Positions 27,901 to 34,977 of a stretch of DNA of 56,021 nucleotides are shown one piece after another. Every line of letters starts with the position of its first letter. Position 1 is the stretch's first letter. The stretch is from positions 1-56,021 of the forward strand of contig CAIXGS010000078.1 in the NCBI GenBank assembly GCA_903919125.1. Direction: 5' to 3'. Under the pieces are notes generated by a model. That model made no database searches. It saw only the letters and a program-made list of their open reading frames with translations, and was not told the origin of the DNA. The stretch comes from an uncultured Spartobacteria bacterium. GTDB taxonomy: Bacteria; Verrucomicrobiota; Verrucomicrobiia; Chthoniobacterales; Chthoniobacteraceae. The translations under genes and the position numbers were made by a program.

Positions 27901-28866
27901 GACGCCTTCCTGAACACTTTGTCTTGGGAAGCCGCGACAGACAAACTCCATACCTTTCTTTTCGATTCACTCCCCGAAGAATATTCCATTCTGCCGGCAG
28001 AGCAGCCTCGCGCCGACCGTTCTCTTCATATTTATTGCGACGGTGGATTTGGCAATCGCTTCAACGGATTGGTGAGCGGTTTAATTCTCGCAGAAGCCGC
28101 AGGCCTCAAACCAATCATCGTTTGGCCCATCAATAATTGGTGCAGCGCCAAATTCTCAGACATTTTTGAAAATACTGAGTTCGAGGTGATTGAACGGGAG
28201 TTGCTGGAATACGCCCCAGACAAAGAGAAGTTCCATTTCTTTATGACGGAGGATCACCTCAAACTTGGGGTGCCATTTCATTCGCCACTTGCGGTATCAA
28301 CCCTCGACGATGCCGTACATTTTCTGAAATCTGATTCGCGGGATGCCTATTATCACAGCCCACTCATTCCTGGTTATCTCGATTGGGCGCGAGTAAAACC
28401 CTACATTCAGAAATTGCGAATCCAACCAGCGATTACAGGCCGTGCCGACGCTTTTATTCGTGAAAAACGCCTGCCCGAACCCTTTTTTGGAATTCAAATT
28501 CGCAAGACGGATTTTGGAGCCAACGGTGCGGATGACAAACAATTGTTCGAATTGATATCAAAGGGGAAAGACAAAACCTTCTTTGTGTGTTCCGATGACA
28601 AGACGGTTGAACAAAAGTTTGGCCAACTCAAAAATGTAGCGATTTATGAGAAAGGCGCTTATGTGGAAAAGCGAATCAGCGGAGACTGGACAGACTTAAC
28701 AGCAGACCATAGTGGGCGCATATACCCCTGCAACGTGCACCGAAGCGCCGAGAGCGTGATTGAGGCTGTGATAGATCTTTTAATCTTGTCTCGCTCCAAA
28801 GTCGTTAAAACCTCGAATAGCACCTTCTTGAACACGGCATTACTACTGCAAGCGGCTAGGGAATAA
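24904..28866 (+). CDS. Three-module glycosyltransferase: TPR-OGT (GT41), GT4 and NodZ/O-FucT-like domains
   Basis: A 1320-residue protein without signal peptide. Residues about 35-210 are TPR-like helices (VALFNQAVGLAQLGRD, EARVNLGLTLEKQGHPKEALEQW). Residues about 264-625 match O-GlcNAc transferase: GYLSSDFCVHAVG (with the family His), PVQATWLGFIGTTALPYIDF, SFNNIYKLNPRMFQAW (with the Lys) and NHPYNAGSTAHDVLSKGLPML. Residues about 645-1000 are a GT4 domain: NWVVTPSHWSKKKL, VIPHGVDRQIF, SPYRAEGFNLPVLESMACG. Residues from about 1040 resemble NodZ/O-fucosyltransferases: GGFGNRFNGLVSGL, FGIQIRKTDFG, KTSNSTFLNTALLLQ. TPRs usually choose the protein substrate, so this could build a short glycan on proteins in the cytoplasm. 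Activities of each module are inferred from family membership. Confidence 0.88.
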   Translation: MKSKIQERTAKPSYKPISIPTATTASSPILQKLLKDIDKGKMDLGELIAAAESLKATGEVESSVALYSAWLSKTTSPLRYVALFNQAVGLAQLGRDVEAATTYGAAVALKSDFPEARVNLGLTLEKQGHPKEALEQWKAVYDQPSTPVAMLTTALNHTGRLLEETREYELAEQALTRSLAVNHNQPDALQHWVHLRQKQCKWPVYSELPGISRADMLLATSPLAMLAEADDPALQLLSAQSFAHRKLSFPEARLCEGRRYHHRRLRVGYLSSDFCVHAVGLLLAELFENQDRSQFETYGFCVSREDGSAHRQRIIASLEHFERVGHLSDEQIARRILECEIDILVDLNGLSSGTRVAVLGYRPAPVQATWLGFIGTTALPYIDFVIADAFAIPEDLASYYREKPLYLPHSFLPSDSRREVGANTNRAAHYLPEDQFVFASFNNIYKLNPRMFQAWMDILLRVPNSVLWLLDDNRWATANLTEFARSRGVDPKRLIFAGRIDPRDHLARLPLADLFLDNHPYNAGSTAHDVLSKGLPMLTLSGRTFVSRMGGSLLTALGLPELIAHSHEEYVEKAVQIASIPGRAPQLREHLLSAQKKANAPTAKLFAHNLERLFLKAAGREIAETPSKRVKRTPNERSLLVRGWRDINHSYSLVNQFQLIELLKKKELHLSHEDLPYHSPNWSPSQNSVGFSSETSQKLSSIPAHHGEEADVVFSISSPFSLYRGPAKKVVTFMVTELGLDQSSLTPDSQNIAAFSEGRNWVVTPSHWSKKKLELGGIAPDRIKVIPHGVDRQIFRSPTPQEREMGRSQLGLAPDDFAFLNVGGAFWNKGGDLLLRAFAEVRKKHRNAKLVIKDNRGLYGRTADQLVSSVQESHPGLLTPDVLQGVVVLPTALTMEQLRLLYGASDLYVSPYRAEGFNLPVLESMACGLKVIVTEGGATDDFFFPEVCTSVKSTFTDHTKTALNTKGDFLEPDLEDLTNKMMAAVEAGNPSQNAISPALDAFLNTLSWEAATDKLHTFLFDSLPEEYSILPAEQPRADRSLHIYCDGGFGNRFNGLVSGLILAEAAGLKPIIVWPINNWCSAKFSDIFENTEFEVIERELLEYAPDKEKFHFFMTEDHLKLGVPFHSPLAVSTLDDAVHFLKSDSRDAYYHSPLIPGYLDWARVKPYIQKLRIQPAITGRADAFIREKRLPEPFFGIQIRKTDFGANGADDKQLFELISKGKDKTFFVCSDDKTVEQKFGQLKNVAIYEKGAYVEKRISGDWTDLTADHSGRIYPCNVHRSAESVIEAVIDLLILSRSKVVKTSNSTFLNTALLLQAARE

Positions 28867-28908
28867 ACTGCCCCACCGCCTCAGCCGCGGAAGTGATGAT
28901 TAGAGTGT

Positions 28909-29247
28909 TTAAGCCTTCTTCACAAAGCAGGCTTTTAATCCTATCGCGCTTCCCTCGATCTTGCAGGATATCTCGTGATCGCCTTCCACTAGACGAATGC
29001 TTTTGACCTTAGTGCCGCCTTTAATGACTTGAGTGGAGCCTTTAAGTTTGAGGTCTTTAAGCAGCGTCACGGAGTCGCCGTCTGAAAGCACATTGCCGTT
29101 AGCATCTTTCACAACGCGTTCAGAGGCACCTTCGAATACAGGCTCCGAAGTGGGCTCCCATTCGTGGCCGCAGGTGACACACTCCAAGCGTTCCGAGTGT
29201 TTCAGCACTTCGTTCATCGAACACATTGGGCAGGTTATTTCGTTCAT
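28909..29247 (-). CDS. yjdM: YjdM/PhnA-family zinc-ribbon protein
   Basis: A 112-residue protein of usual length. CPMC (C6, C9) and CVTCGHEW (C23, C26) form a zinc ribbon, and the C-terminal half (VKDANGNVLSDGDSVTLLKDLKLKGS, IKGGTKVKSIRL, HEISCKIEG) is the SH3-like PhnA/YjdM domain. Despite the old name (alkylphosphonate uptake operon protein) the family has no proven role in phosphonate use, and no phn genes are near. It converges on the three-module glycosyltransferase gene. Confidence 0.93.
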   Translation of the reverse strand: MNEITCPMCSMNEVLKHSERLECVTCGHEWEPTSEPVFEGASERVVKDANGNVLSDGDSVTLLKDLKLKGSTQVIKGGTKVKSIRLVEGDHEISCKIEGSAIGLKACFVKKA

Positions 29248-29304
29248 AAATTGAACTTTAACCGCGAGTGCAATTAAACCTCAATGTTCCTTTTTCTCCG
29301 ACAC

Positions 29305-31362
29305 TTAACCCCTCCGCTTAAGCCAAATCCAGCCGCCACCTGCTGCTGCTACCAAACAAAAACAAACGCTGGTAAAGGTAAACCAAGGTGCCGATTTAGG
29401 CGTATCAATGTCGCACTGATGTAGGATCACACGACTGCCATCGCCACGATCGGGTCCGAGAACACGGATCGTATTAAGGGCACCCGGCGTGAGGCTCAGC
29501 ACCGTCAAGGTTACCTTTCCCGTCGCATCGCGACGCCCTTTTATCGCACTTCTCGGGCCCCAATCGATACGCAGCGAACCGTCTGCAGAGCGTTCCAAAG
29601 AACGGAAATGCACAAGAAGTTGCTCAGGCGCGATCGCTGCGGCGAGCGGGAAGATGAGCGTGGCCCGATCCGATTTCACCCCTGTCATCGTCAATCCGTT
29701 AAGCAAGGCGCCTTGGGCAAAAGCCTGTGTCATCGTGTGGATAGTGGCGGGATCCAGCTCTGTAATTTGAGAACGGGTGGCCGAGACCGAGGCAATGAGG
29801 GACTGCTGAGGCGCAACGTCAGATGCAAACGACGTCGGAGCGGACGACGAAGCCGGCGGGGCGGCCTCAACAGCGGCGATCGTTGCAGGACTTTCGAGCG
29901 GAACGAGACGCGGAAGTGGCGCGACTTCGAGAGCCAAAACGTGCTCACCATCAGGACCGCGAATTTTGAGGGGTCCAAGGGTCGCCGGAGCAGGCTGGGC
30001 GGTTAGGAATAGGGAAACGCGCGCGGATTCTCCCGGCGCAAGTTGCAAATTAGCCTGCGTGCTCAACGGTGCGCTGCCCACACGAAGCGAACATCCCACA
30101 GGGCATTGCAGCGCCCAAGAACCCGCTTGCCCCCCCTCATTTCTGAGCAAGACGCTGGGGGCTGGGTCCGAGGACATTTGAGAAAGACGCAGCGGCGCTT
30201 GATTCATATCCACCCCGCCTAACGACGGGCCCAGAGCTGCCGCCTCCCAAAGCAGCACCTTCGTTTCGTGTTCACCTCCCCCCGAAAGAGTCAACACGCC
30301 AGAGTAACTACCCGAAATTCGAGTCATCGAGCGCAAGGGAATCGCGACTTGCTGATGCGGCGCAAGACGGACTTCCGCGGGATGTTCCAAGGGTGGCTTA
30401 GATGTCAACGTGACGGTTTGTGTATCGTCGCCTTCGTTAGATAATTGGAGTTGGCACATGCGCGTTTGAGACTCGATGGCGCGTAATTTAAGAGGGTCAG
30501 GACCCGCCTGAATCCAGTCCCGCACCTCTGCCGTCAACGTCACAGTTTTCGAAGAATCTCCTTCGAATCGCAATTCCCCAACCGATTTACCGGCCAAGAT
30601 GGGAGTCAATTCAACCGACAATGTTCGCTTTTGACCCGGAGCCAATTGCTCCGATGACTCGGGGTTGGTCAGCGTCCACGGGGGTGTCACATTAACGGAG
30701 CCGACAGCCGGCAAATCACCCGCGTTGTGGACTTCCAACGTAAGGGTCTTGCGCTCACCCACACGTACGGTGCCGAAGTCCAACTGGGCAGCAACCTCGA
30801 GTTTAGGGCCGCGGTCCACAATCTTGATTTGCACCACGGCTTCACCTGAAACACCTTTGGAATTCGCAGCCACAAAGGAAAAAGAGTCCGTCGAAAGAGC
30901 CAAATTCAAGGGTGGCGTGTATTCTACCTGCGCGCCATCTCCCTGCGCTGAAAGAAGGCGCACCGAGCCGTGCTTGGGGGATGCACGGAGAAGAAAGGTC
31001 ACCACTCCCAACTGGCTTCCCACGACTTTTAGAGGAATGCGTACGGCCTCACGACCGATCACAGTGTAAACGAGCGGCACAGGGATGGGGAGAGAGCCGG
31101 ATTCTGCTTTGGAAAAATTCCCAAACGGAGCCGCGCTACCCCTCTCCGAGAAGGCTAGTAGAACGAAAACTGCGCAAAAAAACGCCCAAAAGAGAATGCG
31201 CAAGTTTGGAGAAAAACGCTCCGCAACTGCTCTCGAAGCTACCCCCGTTCCTCCCAACTTAGAAATGCGATTCAAAAGCAAAGCCCGCAAAAGGTTTAAT
31301 ATTTTGAATGGATAGGCCCTTGGATAAACTTCGCGCATACGGCCACTGACATCGTGGCACAT
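29305..31362 (-). CDS. Cell-surface protein with Ig/ASH-like domains and C-terminal membrane anchor
   Basis: Up to 685 residues; the start is uncertain (ATG at 31362 or 31338). An N-terminal hydrophobic segment (LRILFWAFFCAVFVLLAFS) preceded by a basic region suggests a signal peptide or anchor. A cadherin/Ig-like domain (VVTFLLRASPKHGSVRLLSAQGDGAQVEYTPP, written here in part) and several ASH/HYDIN-like beta-sandwiches follow (LDFGTVRVGERKTLTLEVHN, LAPGQKRTLSVELTP, and a similar LAPGESARVSLFLTA). The C-terminal 25 residues are a membrane helix with a basic end (GGWIWLKRRG). The layout suggests an envelope protein facing the periplasm or outside. No catalytic motif is seen and no function is claimed. 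Confidence 0.6.
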   Translation of the reverse strand: MCHDVSGRMREVYPRAYPFKILNLLRALLLNRISKLGGTGVASRAVAERFSPNLRILFWAFFCAVFVLLAFSERGSAAPFGNFSKAESGSLPIPVPLVYTVIGREAVRIPLKVVGSQLGVVTFLLRASPKHGSVRLLSAQGDGAQVEYTPPLNLALSTDSFSFVAANSKGVSGEAVVQIKIVDRGPKLEVAAQLDFGTVRVGERKTLTLEVHNAGDLPAVGSVNVTPPWTLTNPESSEQLAPGQKRTLSVELTPILAGKSVGELRFEGDSSKTVTLTAEVRDWIQAGPDPLKLRAIESQTRMCQLQLSNEGDDTQTVTLTSKPPLEHPAEVRLAPHQQVAIPLRSMTRISGSYSGVLTLSGGGEHETKVLLWEAAALGPSLGGVDMNQAPLRLSQMSSDPAPSVLLRNEGGQAGSWALQCPVGCSLRVGSAPLSTQANLQLAPGESARVSLFLTAQPAPATLGPLKIRGPDGEHVLALEVAPLPRLVPLESPATIAAVEAAPPASSSAPTSFASDVAPQQSLIASVSATRSQITELDPATIHTMTQAFAQGALLNGLTMTGVKSDRATLIFPLAAAIAPEQLLVHFRSLERSADGSLRIDWGPRSAIKGRRDATGKVTLTVLSLTPGALNTIRVLGPDRGDGSRVILHQCDIDTPKSAPWFTFTSVCFCLVAAAGGGWIWLKRRG

Positions 31363-31722
31363 ATAATGACGGGAGACGAATCTTTATAAAATAAAACGCC
31401 TGCATTGTTCCTCTGCTTCTGAGTTCGTGGTCTCACCGTCGGCTTCGTTTACGCCAAAACAATCAATTGGCGGTTCTCGCGCAGGAAGACCGTGGGGCAG
31501 CCACAAACAGTCCACGCAACTTGCGGCTTAAATAGATCACACCTCTACCAAATTACGGAGGCATTTGTCATGTCAGCATTTCAGTGGCGCAGTGGCGTTC
31601 GGAGAGTGTAGAGCCCTGCTGTTCTCACTTCGTGGGGTTCATTCGACCGCGTATCATAACGGGATTAGGCTTGACCACTCGCGGGATTGCCAAGGAAATG
31701 CAAGTTCCTTACGTTTGGTTAT
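31363..31722. other. Gene-free stretch
   Basis: About 360 bases between the divergent ASH-domain and small membrane protein genes. Both must have promoters here, but no clear promoter, repeat or RNA was recognised. No reading frame in it matches a family I know. Confidence 0.5.
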
Positions 31723-32013
31723 ATGAATAGGCTCATCGCGAAAGTTTTTGCTTCAATCATCGGTTTGATCCACCTCTTAACACTCGGGAGTCTCGGCGTT
31801 ACATGGATCGCTTTCTTTGGGGAGAACGGGAATTCTGTGAGGGAATCCATGCATCAAAATAACGTCCCACCCGAGGTTGTGGGCTTCATCCTTTTCGCGT
31901 TAGCAGTCGCCTACGTGCTCGTCGTGGGTTTTGTTTCCACAGTAATATCGGTGAACGAAAACCTTGAACGTCTACACGATAAACTGGAAAAACTTCAAAA
32001 ATCTCCAGCGTAA
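31723..32013 (+). CDS. Small two-helix membrane protein of unknown function
   Basis: A 96-residue protein when started at the ATG at 31723 (MNRLIAKVFAS); an upstream in-frame ATG adds 12 residues. Two membrane helices (about residues 8-30 and 52-77) flank a short polar loop (GENGNSVRESMHQNNVPPEV), and a coiled, charged tail (NENLERLHDKLEKLQK) follows. It was not assigned to a family. The charged helix could mediate oligomerisation or binding to a cytoplasmic partner. Confidence 0.55.
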   Translation: MNRLIAKVFASIIGLIHLLTLGSLGVTWIAFFGENGNSVRESMHQNNVPPEVVGFILFALAVAYVLVVGFVSTVISVNENLERLHDKLEKLQKSPA

Positions 32014-32093
32014 AAAGTCCTAAGCCTGAGCGCTAATTTGCCATAATCAAAGTCTTGGCAAAAAAGTTAGACCGCTGAAAGACTTGCAACTGA

Positions 32094-32681
32094 TTAGACA
32101 ACACGTTCAAGAATGGCAGCGATCTGTTTTCGATGGATACCCATGTGGATTCCTGCGAGAAGGTGCCAAGACATTGCGTTCATGGGGCCAAACCATGGAT
32201 GCGCAAATTTTAGTTCGGTGGCCAGATTGGGATTCTCATGGATAACCTGCAGAAATTCGGAGCAGGACTGATTGTATTCCGACAAAACAGAAGACGTGGC
32301 ATTCGGCGAGGGTTTCACTGCAGCGGTGCTGGCAACACCAGGTGGCACAATGTTTTTGGTGAGGTTGCGGATGATATTAGAGAAAGCGTTATTGGTAATC
32401 CTAAGGTGGTCTAGGGTCATCCAAACTGACCAATCGCGTGAACTGTCTTCTAGCCCGCGCAGCCGAGGAATGAGAATGCGATGGCTGGCGGATGTCAGCG
32501 AGCATTGGTCAACCAGAGTCCCGATCTGACCTTGTTCACGGAGGAACGTATCGGTGACAGAGTTACGGCTATAGGACCAGCGGGAGAAGGTGAATAACAG
32601 GCGGGCAATCCAAAGTTCAGGTGCAGGAAGACCTGCGCCGGGTGGGGCGAGGATGGGAGAAGTGGATAATGGACTTGGCAT
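32094..32681 (-). CDS. DinB-like four-helix protein
   Basis: A 195-residue protein. WMTLDHLRITNNAF and the C-terminal WHLLAGIHMGIHRKQI supply His residues in the spacing of the DinB/YfiT metal-binding four-helix bundle, in which three histidines bind a divalent metal. DinB-like proteins include thiol-dependent transferases and many of unknown role. Its first ~80 codons and about 110 bases of upstream DNA are duplicated at 32910-33258. Function is not predictable. Confidence 0.65.
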   Translation of the reverse strand: MPSPLSTSPILAPPGAGLPAPELWIARLLFTFSRWSYSRNSVTDTFLREQGQIGTLVDQCSLTSASHRILIPRLRGLEDSSRDWSVWMTLDHLRITNNAFSNIIRNLTKNIVPPGVASTAAVKPSPNATSSVLSEYNQSCSEFLQVIHENPNLATELKFAHPWFGPMNAMSWHLLAGIHMGIHRKQIAAILERVV

Positions 32682-32791
32682 GCTTCGAAATTACATCCCC
32701 AGAACGCTTGCGTTTTACAAGTAATCATACTTGTGTTTCGGAAGTATCTTCTTTTTAGGGTGATAGTGGCGTTACTACCTATGATTTCAGC
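32443..32791. repeat. 349-bp direct repeat, copy 1
   Basis: It spans the 5' part and upstream region of the DinB-like gene. It matches 32910-33258 base for base apart from about ten substitutions, with no length change. It begins CTGTCTTCTAGCCCGCGCAG and ends at ATGATTTCAGC. Confidence 0.95.
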
Positions 32792-32886
32792 AGAGGTGGC
32801 GCGCGAAGCGGAGCCAGTTAGGTGGGTTCGGCCAAGATATCCAACAGGCGTTGTGTCTGTGCTTTTAGATTCGATGCAGTACCGCG

Positions 32887-32903
32887 AAGTGTCTGTCCCC
32901 TGC
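32887..32903 (+). repeat. AGTGTCTGTCCCC motif copy 2, at a duplication border
   Basis: AAGTGTCTGTCCCCTGC lies 6 bases before the left end of the second copy of the 349-bp repeat. A partial form (TTGTGTCTGTGC) also occurs about 40 bases upstream. Confidence 0.6.
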
Positions 32904-32909
32904 TTTCTG

Positions 32910-33148
32910 CTGTCTTCTAGCCCGCGCAGCCGGGGAATGAGAATGCGATGGCTGGAGGATGTCAGCGAGCATTGGTCAACCAGAGTCCCGATCTGACCTT
33001 GCTCACGGAGGAACGTATCGGTGACAGAGTTACGGTTATAGGACCAGCGGGAGAAGGTGAATAACAGGCGGGCAATCCAAAGTTCAGGTGCAGGAAGACC
33101 TGCGCCGGGTGGGGCGAGGATGGGAGAAGTGGATAGTGGACTTGGCAT
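32910..33148 (-). pseudogene. Truncated duplicate of the DinB-like gene
   Basis: It holds the start and first ~80 codons of the neighbouring DinB-like gene (MPSPLSTSPILAPPG onward, with a few changed residues). After the repeat border at 32910 the frame runs into unrelated sequence, so the metal-binding histidines of the bundle are missing. Its upstream region is duplicated too, so it may still be transcribed. It should make no functional DinB protein. Confidence 0.85.
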
Positions 33149-33258
33149 GCTTCGAAATTACATCCCCAGAACGCTTTCGTTTTACAAGTAATCATACTTG
33201 TGTTTCGGAAGTATCTTCTTTTTAACGTGATAGTGGCGTTACTGCCTATGATTTCAGC
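32910..33258. repeat. 349-bp direct repeat, copy 2
   Basis: A second copy of the sequence at 32443-32791, in the same orientation and 467 bases to the right. The 118 bases between the copies are unique. The high identity implies a recent duplication. Confidence 0.95.
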
Positions 33259-33309
33259 TTGCTTCCGATGAAAAACGTAGATACCAACACAACCGTCTTA
33301 CTTTGAGCG

Positions 33310-33988
33310 ATGAACAATCAACAGAATCAGGTTTCCTCCCCGCTCGTCGTATCACCTCAAGAAATGCGGGTGCTGCGCTTAGAGAGCTCAAAGCGAGCTG
33401 CCGCCACGATGACCAGAGCCGAGATTCTTGCCCAGATGAGGCGAAACGGTTCAATCGTGAGTCCCAATCCTTGGTATCGTGGGCACAAAAAAACGACTGG
33501 CTCTGGAGCCTAGAAGAGTTTCAAGAGAAGAGGTTCAAGAAGAGATCGACCATCACGACTATAAGTGCGTGGATGGCGGCTCGGAACACAACGTTTTCTT
33601 ATTCAGTGACCTTGGTGTCGTTTTTAAAATCACGAAACCATCGAGCTTTGGTCAACAGGGATCTCTTTGCGAATACGTGAACAATGTGCACTGGTCGAAT
33701 GAGCTGTTGGGAGACGACATTCGGTTTGAAGGCGTCATTACCGGTGAAGAAGGCGTGTCTATCGTGACGTCTCAACCTTTCGTGTGCGGTGAACATCCCG
33801 AGCTTGATGAAATATCTCAATGGTTTCAAAATCAGGGTGATGAAAGGGTTGGATATAATCGGTGGGCTCACCCAACCACCGGCGTTGTAATCGCCGACAC
33901 TCATTCCGGTAATTTTGTGAAACTCTATACCGGAACGCTGATCCCCATTGATCTGCAAATTTTGGAATCTGGACGTTTCGGGAAATAA
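33310..33988 (+). pseudogene. Polyvalent protein kinase-like gene split by a frameshift at an A7 run
   Basis: Two overlapping frames form one family member. The first (33310-33513) starts MNNQQNQVSSPLVV and reaches YRGHKK at the A7 run at 33487-33493. The second frame carries GGSEHNVFLFSDLGVVFKIT, ELLGDDIRFEGVI, SIVTSQPFV, TTGVVIADTHSGNF and GTLIPIDLQI, the pattern of the putative polyvalent protein kinase domain found in phage and mobile-element polyvalent proteins. Removing one A joins them into about 225 residues. The second frame could be made alone from a GTG at 33479 (169 aa) and would contain the domain core. It could be a broken gene, a slippage-controlled gene or a sequence error. 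Confidence 0.65.
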
Positions 33989-34070
33989 TCCGAGCTGCAT
34001 CTGCTGCTATAACTTAATGCCAGTTTTGTATTCTTTTGCCACCGTAAGTTGATGGGAAAGCGCGTCGGAA

Positions 34071-34083
34071 AGTGTCTGTCCCC
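34071..34083 (+). repeat. AGTGTCTGTCCCC motif copy 3
   Basis: It lies in the loop region of an imperfect hairpin (CGCGTCGG at 34061-34068 with CCGGCGCG at 34082-34089, one wobble). About 190 bases further right begins the small DUF2805 gene. Confidence 0.55.
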
Positions 34084-34267
34084 GGCGCGAGCCTCGGGCA
34101 CAAACCTCATCAACGCATCCCTCGCGTCTCGAAAATCCTTTGGTCAGTATGCAAACAAGAAAAGGGCTTTGCCAGAGACGCTGTCCCCCGCCGCCTTCCT
34201 TTGCCTGGGCGGGATTCTTTCCCTTCTGGGAAAAAAGGAGCCGTTACGACCACCAACTTTATCCGCA

Positions 34268-34510
34268 ATGAAACCGATTTATACGCCGGAACAGGTCTCC
34301 CACATTATTCGCTACGCATGGGAGGATCGCACCACCTTCGAGGAAATCGAGAAACGCACCGGCCTCTCCGAAAAGCAAGTCATCGATGTGATGCGTCGTG
34401 AGCTGAAGCCTTCCAGTTTCCGAATGTGGCGCAAGCGTGTTTGCGGGCGGGTCACCAAACACCGCAGGTTACTGGAACAGCATTTGAGGGGGCCACTCGG
34501 CGACGAATGA
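34268..34510 (+). CDS. TIGR03643/DUF2805 family small protein
   Basis: An 80-residue protein when started at the ATG at 34268 (MKPIYTPEQVSHIIRYAWED); the longer frame adds 73 residues that look non-coding. The conserved body (TTFEEIEKRTGLSEKQVID, VMRRELKPSSFRMWRKRV, GRVTKH) is the full pattern of this short family. A helix-turn-helix-like core (EEIEKRTGLSEKQVIDVMR) and many arginines suggest nucleic-acid binding, but its role is unknown. It sits alone between two copies of the AGTGTCTGTCCCC motif (34071 and 34565). Confidence 0.85.
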   Translation: MKPIYTPEQVSHIIRYAWEDRTTFEEIEKRTGLSEKQVIDVMRRELKPSSFRMWRKRVCGRVTKHRRLLEQHLRGPLGDE

Positions 34511-34564
34511 ACGATCCGAGAGCTTCAGTTTGACGGAAATGGCGCCCCCCGACGCAACCCGACG

Positions 34565-34580
34565 AGTGTCTGTCCCCTGC
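34565..34580 (+). repeat. AGTGTCTGTCCCC motif copy 4, at the broken 5' end of a GT2 gene
   Basis: AGTGTCTGTCCCCTGC matches 16 bases of copy 2 at 32888-32903 exactly. The recognisable GT2 reading frame begins directly after it. GACGCA (34551-34556) and TGCGTC (34578-34583) can pair around it. Confidence 0.6.
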
Positions 34581-34581
34581 G

Positions 34582-34977
34582 TCTTCACTCAACGGATTCG
34601 ATGTCGATTATTTTTTGTACAGCGAGGAGACGGATATTTGCCTGCGCGCGAGGGAACTTGGCTTTGAGATAGGCTGCATCGAGGAGGTTTCCATTAGGCA
34701 TGCTGGGGGCCACAGCGAGGCAGGAAGCGATCCCTTCGACGTGGCATGCAGGAAGGCTCGAGGATTGCTACTTTTTAAATAAAAGCATTATTCACATTCC
34801 GACTGCGTGTGTGCTGCTAAACGCGACATCCGGCGTGCATTTCCAAAAATGATCCTAAATCGAGTAATAGCGATGCTGAGACCGAAGGATTCAGCGGCGT
34901 GGAGAAAATATAGAACCTATCGTGGAGTCTTTGAAACCACTGCACTCTGGCTTGAGAAGAGAAATCAGACAGAATGA
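34582..34977 (+). pseudogene. C-terminal remnant of a GT2 glycosyltransferase with an in-frame TAA
   Basis: Frame 34582-34977 reads NGFDVDYFLYSEETDICLRAREL and SIRHAGG, the ED-motif region of rhamnosyltransferase-type GT2 enzymes. A TAA at 34780-34782 follows LLLFK, and the frame then stays open as a plausible GT2 tail (KHYSHSD to WLEKRNQTE) up to the TGA at 34975-34977. That TGA overlaps the ATG of the next glycosyltransferase (ATGA), an operon-type junction, so the gene was once intact and coupled to it. The 5' two thirds, with the nucleotide-binding domain, are gone, and the break coincides with the repeat motif at 34565-34580. Confidence 0.8.
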
